Source: Lysobacteraceae bacterium 2PB (GTDB taxonomy: Bacteria; Pseudomonadota; Gammaproteobacteria; Xanthomonadales; Xanthomonadaceae). Taken from it: a DNA stretch of 40,029 bases. Location of the stretch: positions 1 through 40,029 of the forward strand of contig SCMT01000033.1 in the NCBI GenBank assembly GCA_005502915.1, written 5' to 3'. Of the stretch, positions 34,611-40,029 are shown piece by piece. How positions within the stretch are numbered: the stretch's first letter is position 1; each line of letters starts with the position of its first letter. Below the pieces are notes generated by a model that was not told the DNA's origin, searched no databases, and saw only the letters and a program-made list of their open reading frames with translations. A program made the translations under genes and the position numbers.

Positions 34611-34645
34611 AACTGATGCCATGCCGGCCCCGCCCCGGGCCTAGA
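34611..34645 (+). promoter_or_regulatory. Shared promoter-like motif, copy C
   Basis: AACTGATGCC at 34611-34620, then 20 nt, then CTAGA ending at 34645. Together with copies A and B it marks all three plus-strand units of this region. The following ATG is at 34713, about 67 nt on. Confidence 0.65.
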
Positions 34646-34712
34646 GTGGTTCCAACGGCGCAGCGGAAGGCGCGTCGCAGACGCGGCACCACAACGGAGC
34701 ACAGGACGACCC

Positions 34713-35504
34713 ATGGACGCATTGACGACCATCACCAGCAGCCTCTCGCTTCCCGACAGCGACGACTTCTTCGGCTTCAAGATCTGGGCGGTCGTGCCCG
34801 TCAACTCGCCGACCGGCGTGCTGATCGATGGCCTGCATCCGGGCGACCAGGTCATCGTGAACCAGACCCGCAACCTCAACGGCATGGGCGCCTTCACCGA
34901 CAGCAAGATGCCCAAGGTCGCGGGCATCGTCGGCATGGCCAATGCGCTGCTCGCGAAGGACAACCGGCTCTATTACCCCGACAACGACGTGGCCAGGCCC
35001 TTCGCCGATGCATGGGCGAAGGCGTTCGACACGATCAAGCAGGCCGCCAACAAGAATCCGATCAAGCACAAGCGCCGCAACGTGTTCGGCAAGGACCCCG
35101 GTGACGGCAAGTTCAAGCTCGACGAAGGCGGCGTGATCGTCTGCATGCCCGAAGCCGCCGGCCCCATCTACTCGAACAAGGCCACCCGTCCCGCCGACGG
35201 CAGCCGCGACAACGGCCGCCAGGTGCAGTACTGGCCGAAGCAGGTCAGGGAGCTCAACTCCGGCTTCGTGTTCCCGCAGAAACCCGGCGAGACCATCGGC
35301 GCGGTCGAACGCCCCGGCGGCATGGTGCTCGTCGCCTTCGACAAGGACAACGCCTTCGACGACAACAACGGCGCCTATGCGATGGAGATCGACATCCTGC
35401 GCACCGTGCGCAGCCCGCCGGGCCAGACCCAGTGGCAGATCTTCGACCGCCTGAACGATGCGCCGCCCAACTCGGGCATCGGCAACCTCGGACTCAATGG
35501 ATAA
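34713..35504 (+). CDS. Protein of unknown function, paralogue of the next gene
   Basis: I do not recognise a family for this 263-residue protein. It has no signal peptide or membrane segment. The N-terminus (SLSLPDSDDFFGFKIWAVVPVN) and C-terminal half (FKLDEGGVIVCMPEAAGPIY, MVLVAFDKDNAFDDNNGAYAMEIDILR, APPNSGIGNLG) are matched by the following gene, showing that the two are diverged duplicates. The middle differs: a basic helical stretch (AKAFDTIKQAANKNPIKHKRRN). The FDKDNAFDDNNGAYAMEI strand-turn-strand recalls the ND...DNSG end of the PA-IL-like domains in the two genes upstream, so a related jelly-roll sugar-binding fold is possible. It is first of a two-gene operon under motif copy C. Confidence 0.7.
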   Translation: MDALTTITSSLSLPDSDDFFGFKIWAVVPVNSPTGVLIDGLHPGDQVIVNQTRNLNGMGAFTDSKMPKVAGIVGMANALLAKDNRLYYPDNDVARPFADAWAKAFDTIKQAANKNPIKHKRRNVFGKDPGDGKFKLDEGGVIVCMPEAAGPIYSNKATRPADGSRDNGRQVQYWPKQVRELNSGFVFPQKPGETIGAVERPGGMVLVAFDKDNAFDDNNGAYAMEIDILRTVRSPPGQTQWQIFDRLNDAPPNSGIGNLGLNG

Positions 35505-35522
35505 CCTTCGAAGGAGACGAAC

Positions 35523-36293
35523 ATGAGCGACAACACCAGCACCCCGCCGAGCAGCAGCATCACCCTGCCGTCCAGCGCCGACAGCAGCTATTGGGGCTTC
35601 AAGATCATGGTCGGCGTGTCGTCCAACGACCCGCAGGGCGCGCAGCTCGCCGGTCTCGAAGACGGCGACTACCTCGGCATCAGCGAGATGGCCGGCTCCG
35701 CCTCGTTCGCCACCGTCAACGTCAAGCTGATCAAGGGCATCATCAACGTCGTCAACAAGATCGTCGACGAAACCGTCGACATCGCCACCGACGAAGCCGC
35801 CGCGCCGATCATGGACGCCTGGAACGAAAGCCTGAAGGCGCTCGAGAAAGGCTTCAACAAGGACGAGATCAACACCAAGGTCCGCGACGGCTGGGGCCAG
35901 GCCAACGACGGCGGCTACGCCATCGACGAAGGCGGCGTGCTGGTCTGCCTGCCGCAAGCCGGCGGCCCGCTGTACCACGACGACTTCAAGCTCGCGGACA
36001 ACGCCAGCAAGGGCCGCCTGACCAAGTTCTATCCGCAGGGCAAGGCCTTCTTCCCCTGCAACCTGGATGGCGGCGCGCTGTACCTGCAGGCCAGCGAAGC
36101 CGGCACCGCCCACCTGCTCGCCTACGACAGCAAGGACGCCTTCAAGGACAACCAGGGCGCCTACAACATCGAAGCCTGGGTCATGCGCCCCTCGCAGATG
36201 CCCGCGGGCATGAGCTTCGAGCAGGGCCTGGAAAAGATCCTCTCGATGCCGCCGAACAGCGGTATCGCCAACCCGGATCCCGGCGTCAGCTGA
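35523..36293 (+). CDS. Protein of unknown function, paralogue of the previous gene
   Basis: A 256-residue protein without a signal peptide or membrane segment, clearly related to the preceding gene: SSYWGFKIMVGVSSND vs DDFFGFKIWAVVPVN, AIDEGGVLVCLPQAGGPLYHDD vs KLDEGGVIVCMPEAAGPIYSN, LLAYDSKDAFKDNQGAYNIEAWVMR vs LVAFDKDNAFDDNNGAYAMEIDILR, and MPPNSGIANPDPG at the end. The middle part is predicted helical (VKLIKGIINVVNKIVDETVDIATDEAAAPIMDAWNESLKALEKGF). It lies 18 nt after its partner with AAGGAG as ribosome site, so both are co-translated, perhaps forming a hetero-oligomer. Function is unknown; a lectin-like C-terminal fold is my inference from the DNQGAY motif. Confidence 0.7.
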   Translation: MSDNTSTPPSSSITLPSSADSSYWGFKIMVGVSSNDPQGAQLAGLEDGDYLGISEMAGSASFATVNVKLIKGIINVVNKIVDETVDIATDEAAAPIMDAWNESLKALEKGFNKDEINTKVRDGWGQANDGGYAIDEGGVLVCLPQAGGPLYHDDFKLADNASKGRLTKFYPQGKAFFPCNLDGGALYLQASEAGTAHLLAYDSKDAFKDNQGAYNIEAWVMRPSQMPAGMSFEQGLEKILSMPPNSGIANPDPGVS

Positions 36294-36631
36294 AGACCGG
36301 CACTGCCGCGAACGCATCGCGCGCAAGCCGCATTGCTTTGCCATGCCCCTGGAGGGCTTGCCGGGAAGGGATGGGCACCGTCGGGGGACGGGTGTCTGTC
36401 TCTTCCCGGTTTTTTTGCGATCAGGAGTGATCCGCGACCGGGGTAGGGTGGTGGTGAGCGGAGCGAACACTACCGGTGGCTATGGAGGTGATGGGTTGTG
36501 ATGGTGCCCGCCCCTCCCAATGTGCCTAGCCAGACCGCATTACAGAGAGTGTTGATGGTCCGCTGCGAGTCTATGTGACACTGTGGCTCAGAAGGGGCAC
36601 AATGTAGCTACAGAATAGTCTGGAACACGTA
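36294..36631. other. Intergenic stretch marking the change to AT-richer DNA
   Basis: This stretch holds the terminator at 36361-36416 and then, from about 36440 on, sequence whose composition changes from the GC-rich background to a clearly more AT-rich one. No tRNA or direct-repeat attachment site is visible. At 36603-36612 the palindrome TGTAGCTACA lies 20 nt before the antitoxin ATG and may be its operator. Confidence 0.6.
36361..36416 (+). terminator. Rho-independent terminator after the paralogue operon
   Basis: CCGGGAAG (36361-36368) pairs with CTTCCCGG (36402-36409), followed by TTTTTTT. The long internal part can form a second GGCACC/GGTGTC stem. It ends the 34713-36293 operon. Confidence 0.85.
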
Positions 36632-36823
36632 ATGGCAATTAGCAGCGATGTAGTTCGTGCTCGTATTGATGGGCAGATCAAAGAGGAAGCCACGAATGTG
36701 TTAGCAGGAATGGGCCTATCCGTATCGGACGCTATCCGGATGCTGCTTACGCGCATTGCCGCAGATAAGGCAATTCCTTTCGATATAAATCGTGCGCAAG
36801 GCCAGGCTGTCATCAAGAAGTAG
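36632..36823 (+). CDS. RelB/DinJ-family antitoxin, apparently without its toxin
   Basis: A 63-residue protein starting MAISSDVVRARIDGQIKEEA, with the ribbon-helix-helix of the RelB/DinJ family: a beta strand (VVRARIDGQI), two helices (EEATNVLAGMG, SVSDAIRMLLTRIAADKAIPFDI). The LSVSDAIRMLLTRIA stretch is typical of the family. The usual C-terminal toxin-binding tail is short (NRAQGQAVIKK), and no YafQ/RelE-type toxin follows; the next gene belongs to an ABC-3C system. The codon usage is AT-richer than the genes to the left. A palindrome TGTAGCTACA 20 nt upstream may be the autoregulatory operator. It may be a remnant of a toxin-antitoxin pair or may control its neighbours. Confidence 0.85.
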   Translation: MAISSDVVRARIDGQIKEEATNVLAGMGLSVSDAIRMLLTRIAADKAIPFDINRAQGQAVIKK

Positions 36824-36876
36824 TCGCGAGCTCCTAGCTAAATAAATCCTACAACTTAGACCCAAGGCCTGATCGC

Positions 36877-37797
36877 GTGGATCGCATACAGCAGCTCAAT
36901 TACGAAAAGGATTTCACAATTGCCTTTCTCAGGTCAAAAGGCGATTCGTTTCAAGGGTTTTTTGAAAAGTTGATGTTTAAAGTGCACCCTAATGATTTCA
37001 TGGCATGCAGACCTTGGGGTAATGTTGGAGATCGGAAAAATGATGGTTACCTGCCATCTGCGCGAATCTTATTTCAGAGCTATGCACCCAATGAAATGAG
37101 CGCGACCGAAGCAGTAAAGAAGATCAATGAAGATTTTGAAGGGGCTAAAGTACATTGGGAAGAATATTTTGATGAGTGGACTTTTGTCCATAACTCGCCG
37201 GATGGGCGTCTGGGCCCCCATATCATTGAAGCATTGGCTAAGCTCGGGCAGGCCAACCCAAACATAAAGATTGGACATTGTGGGTACGAGGAAATGCTGG
37301 CGAAGTTCCGTCAGTTGAGCCTTCAAGATCTTGAATCCTGGTTTGGTCCCTCACTGACGATGGAAGCGAACGTCAATTTGGGTTTCAGTGACCTGGCCGC
37401 TGTGCTCACCCATATCAGCATCACGCCTGCACCTACGACGAGCGAGGTGAAGGACGTGTCGCGCGGAAAGATCGAGGCCAACCTCCTGTCTCAGGCTGTT
37501 GCCGACTTCCTGAAGATTGGCATGCAGAAGTCGCCGCTCGTTGCGCAGTTCTTCAATAGTTGGAAGAACCCTACCTACGGCGAGCAGATCGCACAGGCGT
37601 TCAAGAGCGAATACGTTGAATTGCGAGATAGTATTCCTCAGCTCCATCCTGATGAGATATTCGGACGCCTCGAAGCATGGGCCGGAGGCACGACGAACAC
37701 TACGCCCGCGCACAAGGCAGCTGTGTTGGCCGTGATGGCCTATCTGTTCGACAAGTGCGAGATCTTTGAAGATGCTCAATCGGTGGTGACGACATGA
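36877..37797 (+). CDS. ABC-3C system effector with nuclease-like N-terminal domain
   Basis: A 306-residue protein. The N-terminal ~140 residues look like a restriction-endonuclease-fold domain: GDSFQGFFEKLMFKVHPNDF, then RPWGNVGDRKNDGYLPSARILFQSYAPNEM, where the acidic GDRKNDG and the Gln of FQSYAP fall where the Asp and Gln/Lys of Mrr-like nucleases occur. This pattern is known in effector proteins of ABC three-component systems. The C-terminal part (NLLSQAVADFLKIGMQKSPLVAQFFNSWKNPTYGEQIAQAFKSEYVELR) fits the C-terminal adaptor domains of such proteins. It starts with GTG at 36877 with AAGG upstream; the start is less certain than others. The stop overlaps the next ATG by 4 nt. Predicted to be the toxic effector released when the ATPase module senses invasion. 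Confidence 0.75.
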   Translation: MDRIQQLNYEKDFTIAFLRSKGDSFQGFFEKLMFKVHPNDFMACRPWGNVGDRKNDGYLPSARILFQSYAPNEMSATEAVKKINEDFEGAKVHWEEYFDEWTFVHNSPDGRLGPHIIEALAKLGQANPNIKIGHCGYEEMLAKFRQLSLQDLESWFGPSLTMEANVNLGFSDLAAVLTHISITPAPTTSEVKDVSRGKIEANLLSQAVADFLKIGMQKSPLVAQFFNSWKNPTYGEQIAQAFKSEYVELRDSIPQLHPDEIFGRLEAWAGGTTNTTPAHKAAVLAVMAYLFDKCEIFEDAQSVVTT

Positions 37798-38042
37798 TTC
37801 TGCCATCCAAGCATCTGCCACACGATCGAGCGCTACTAACCGTCGGCGCGCATGTTTTGACATTCCTCGCGCACCCCAAGACTGTCTCGGCACTTTGGGA
37901 AGAATTGAACAGCCATGACGCCGGCCTGGCGGCGCCGTCCCGGCGCATTACCTATGACTGGTTCCTGCTCGCCCTCGACCTCCTATACGCCCTTGGAGCT
38001 ATCGAACTCGAGAGCGGCCTTGTTGCACGGAGGGCAGCGTGA
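37794..38042 (+). CDS. ABC-3C system middle component (small winged-helix-like protein)
   Basis: An 82-residue protein beginning MILPSKHLPHDRALLTVGAH and continuing ILTFLAHPKTVSALWEELN-like (VLTFLAHPKTVSALWEELNS), SRRITYDWFLLALDLLYALGAIELESGLV. The size, the TVSALWEELN helix and the FLLALDLLYALGAIE ending match the middle-component class (MC6-like) described for ABC-3C systems, thought to connect the effector and the ATPase. It starts at an ATGA overlap with the effector gene and ends with a GTGA overlap with the ATPase gene, so all three are translated together. Confidence 0.8.
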   Translation: MILPSKHLPHDRALLTVGAHVLTFLAHPKTVSALWEELNSHDAGLAAPSRRITYDWFLLALDLLYALGAIELESGLVARRAA

Positions 38043-39760
38043 TTCATCACATCTTTAGCACGCTGCCTAGCTTCAAGAATCTTGGAGATCTGAGGCCCGG
38101 TTTGAATGTGCTGCTTGCGCAAAAAACCGAGGGAGCAACGACCAAGCAAACCCGCAATCGCGCCGGAAAAACCAGTTTCGTTGAGCTGGTTCATTTTCTC
38201 CTCGGTGCCGACGCCGGGCCGGACTCGATTTTCCGCACCCCGGAACTAGCTGAATACACCTTCGGCATGGACTTCGATCTGAAGTCAGAACGGGCGGTGG
38301 TCGAGCGCAGTGGTAGTTCAAAAGCAAAAATCTTCGTCACCGTGCCGCCTGCCGCGAAAGTCAAGTTTTCGGCCACCGAGTGGTGTACGTTCCTCGGCGA
38401 ACAAATGTTCGGTCTAAGCAGCCTTGAAGCTGCAGGCAGCAAGCCGCCTTCTTTCCGGTCACTGTTTGCCTACTTTGTACGCCGACAGGCGAGTGGCGCG
38501 TTCATGACACCGGAGAAGCAGGCCACGATGCAGGGCACCGGCGACATGCAAATGGCGCTGATGTTCCTGCTCGGTTTGGACTGGCAGATTGCCCGAGATT
38601 GGCAAGCTGTGCGTGATCGCGAAAAGACCTTGGAAGAGCTGAAGAGGGCGGCCGGGAACGGCGCGTTCGGTTCGATCATCGGCAAGGCTGCCGACCTGCG
38701 CACTGAGCTCACCATTCAAGAAGCTCGTCTCAAGAAGCTCCATGCGGAAGTTGAGACTTTCCAGGTCTTGCCGGAATACCGGGAGCTGGAAGTCGAAAGC
38801 GCCACGTTGACCCGGCAGCTCAACGAGCTGGCCAACGCCAACAGTATCGACTTCTCGGCCATTCGTGATCTAGAAAGCGCACTTGCCTCCGAGGTTCCTC
38901 CGGACCATGAAGATCTTGAGGCGGTCTATCAAGAAGCAGGCATCGTGCTGCCTGGCTTGGTCAAGCGCCGCTACGAGGACGTAAAGAGCTTTCACGAATC
39001 TGTGGTTCGTAATCGCAAAGACTATCTGTCCAGCGAACTTGAAGCTGCCAAGCTGCGTATCGAGCTGCGCGATAGCAAGAAAGCGCAACTCGACCATCGG
39101 CGCGTTGAAATTCTGGGCATTCTCAAGAGTCATGGCGCGCTCGAACAATTTCTCAAGTTGCAAGGCGAACTGGGGCGACTTGAATCCGAAGTTGAATCAT
39201 TGCGGCAACGCTTTGAAGCCGCCGAACAACTCGAAGGCACCAAGAACGAGTTGGAGATTGAGCGCAATCGACTCACAATCCGCTTACGGCGCGATTTCAC
39301 CGAGCAGAAGGATCGACTGGCGGAGGCCATCGTCGCCTTCGAGGAAACCTCGCAACGCCTGTATGAATCGGCCGGCAGTATGACGATCGACGAAACCTCC
39401 AACGGACCGATCTTCAAGTTTCCGATGCAGGGCGAACGCAGCAAGGGCATCAAGAACATGCAGATTTTCTGCTTCGACATGATGCTTATGCGCTTGTGCA
39501 CCAAGCGGCAGATGGGGCCAGGATTCCTGATCCATGACAGCCACCTCTTCGATGGCGTTGACGGGCGCCAAGTCATCAGTGCGTTGCGCCTTGGCTCGGA
39601 GATCGCACAGGAGCTTGGCTTTCAGTACATCGTCACAATGAATGAGGACGACGCCTTCAAGGAAACTATTGACGGATTTGATCTCAACGATTATGTGCTT
39701 CCCTCGCGCTTGACCGATGCCACGGAGGACGGTGGGTTGTTTGGCATCAGGTTTGGGTAA
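38039..39760 (+). CDS. ABC-3C system ATPase, DUF2326 (SMC/RecN-like)
   Basis: A 573-residue protein of the ABC-ATPase superfamily resembling SMC/RecF-type enzymes. The N-terminal lobe has Walker A as TRNRAGKTSFVELVHFLLG (about residues 39-57), followed by ERAVVERSGSSKAKIFV. A long coiled coil spans about residues 195-440 (ELKRAAGNG, LEVESATLTRQLNEL, LESEVESLRQRFEAAEQLEG, RLAEAIVAFEETSQRLYESAG). The C-terminal DUF2326 lobe includes SKGIKNMQIFCFDMMLMRL and Walker B/D-loop GPGFLIHDSHLFDGVDGRQ, then FQYIVTMNEDDA. It starts with GTG at 38039, overlapping the middle component. It is the sensor/motor of the system. The composition is AT-richer than the housekeeping genes, in line with transfer. Confidence 0.9.
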   Translation: MIHHIFSTLPSFKNLGDLRPGLNVLLAQKTEGATTKQTRNRAGKTSFVELVHFLLGADAGPDSIFRTPELAEYTFGMDFDLKSERAVVERSGSSKAKIFVTVPPAAKVKFSATEWCTFLGEQMFGLSSLEAAGSKPPSFRSLFAYFVRRQASGAFMTPEKQATMQGTGDMQMALMFLLGLDWQIARDWQAVRDREKTLEELKRAAGNGAFGSIIGKAADLRTELTIQEARLKKLHAEVETFQVLPEYRELEVESATLTRQLNELANANSIDFSAIRDLESALASEVPPDHEDLEAVYQEAGIVLPGLVKRRYEDVKSFHESVVRNRKDYLSSELEAAKLRIELRDSKKAQLDHRRVEILGILKSHGALEQFLKLQGELGRLESEVESLRQRFEAAEQLEGTKNELEIERNRLTIRLRRDFTEQKDRLAEAIVAFEETSQRLYESAGSMTIDETSNGPIFKFPMQGERSKGIKNMQIFCFDMMLMRLCTKRQMGPGFLIHDSHLFDGVDGRQVISALRLGSEIAQELGFQYIVTMNEDDAFKETIDGFDLNDYVLPSRLTDATEDGGLFGIRFG

Positions 39761-39963
39761 ACAGATTGGTAACCCGTAAGGTGGGTCTTGTACCCGCCTA
39801 TGAAGAAACGACGGAAAGTTAGTTGCGAAAAGCGATCACCTCCCGGGACGTGAGTTCGGCGGCATCTATGCGGTGCTTGGCGTGGATGATGGTCGGTCCA
39901 AGACCCGCTCTATATGTGTACAAGTCGGGTAATTACCCGACACCCGGGCCTCGGCAGGAGCGG
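39761..39963. other. Non-coding stretch after the ABC-3C operon with an 18-bp palindrome
   Basis: About 200 nt without a plausible gene. A perfect palindrome GTCGGGTAATTACCCGAC lies at 39924-39941. It stands 23 nt downstream of the stop codon of the minus-strand frame that enters the window from the right, so it may be a transcription terminator stem without T-tract, or the end of a mobile element. Confidence 0.5.
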
Positions 39964-40029
39964 TTACGCGGCGAGTGTGTCGGGTTCGTTTTCGGTTGTC
40001 ACTTCGTGCTCGGGAACGATGGGTGGCAA
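39964..40029 (-). CDS. 3' end of an unidentified minus-strand gene
   Basis: Reading the minus strand from the window edge gives 21 residues (LPPIVPEHEVTTENEPDTLA and A) and a TAA at 39964-39966. An acidic, low-hydrophobicity tail like this cannot be assigned to a family. Its place beside the AT-richer island and near a palindrome makes a mobile-element gene possible, but nothing proves it. It is reported because the frame is open and followed by a hairpin. Confidence 0.3.
   Translation of the reverse strand: MPPIVPEHEVTTENEPDTLAA

Noticed and set aside
36877-37797. The gene after the RelB-like antitoxin as its toxin
   Set aside because: At 306 residues with REase-like and ABC-3C adaptor features it does not resemble RelE/YafQ toxins, which are about 90 residues.
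39761-40029. Insertion-sequence end at the right edge
   Set aside because: Only 21 residues of the adjoining frame and one palindrome are visible; no transposase motif or target duplication can be shown.

Overview
This GC-rich window reads as the chromosome of a gammaproteobacterium of the Lysobacter/Luteimonas/Xanthomonas group. The gene order rhlB<>trxA-rho, the amino-sugar (nag) cluster of Xanthomonas type with a TonB receptor, the GTAG-headed and PTPALPRERG-type REP repeats and the codon usage all point there. Species cannot be named from the sequence alone.

Region 1 (1-16.4 kb) is a catabolic block for N-acetylglucosamine and its oligomers that feeds the Entner-Doudoroff route. On the minus strand lie a secreted GH20 beta-N-acetylhexosaminidase, zwf, pgl and edd (cut by the window edge), preceded by a TonB-dependent receptor with its own intrinsic terminator and by a glucokinase-family sugar kinase. 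On the plus strand lie nagP (inner-membrane sugar permease), nagR (LacI-type regulator), nagB-II, nagA and nagX. Two LacI-type palindromes with an ACAACGTTGT core sit in the divergent kinase/nagP region and are probable NagR operators. Expected flow: oligomer cleavage, TonB uptake, NagP, phosphorylation, NagA deacetylation, NagB-II deamination to fructose-6-P, isomerisation (gene not in window), then Zwf-Pgl-Edd.

Region 2 (16.4-28.5 kb) is mostly housekeeping: ung, a double-receiver response regulator with one degenerate receiver, ftsX-ftsE, a small secreted protein with a calcium-loop repeat, rhlB, trxA, rho with a very long disordered N-terminus, a ketopantoate reductase-family gene and a membrane M48 peptidase.

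Region 3 (28.5-36.4 kb) is the most unusual part. It holds a 706-residue protein with a VioB-like ferritin-like domain, an eight-cysteine segment resembling bufferin-type metallophore precursors, and a C-terminal PA-IL (LecA)-like lectin domain. Convergent to it lies a BufB/BufC-type pair (DUF692 iron enzyme plus DUF2063 partner). Next come a PA-IL-like/nitrobindin-like fusion and two paralogous proteins of unknown function. Three transcription units here share a near-identical upstream motif (AACTGATRCC, about 20 nt, then a TAGA box), which suggests one regulon. I infer a co-regulated system in which the MNIO pair may modify the cysteine segment of the large protein.

Region 4 (about 36.45 kb to the end) is clearly AT-richer and looks acquired. 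It has an orphan RelB/DinJ-type antitoxin gene and a three-gene ABC three-component (ABC-3C) conflict system: a nuclease-like effector, a small middle component and a DUF2326 ATPase, joined by 4-nt overlaps. The window ends in the tail of an unidentified minus-strand gene. No rRNA, tRNA or CRISPR array was seen.
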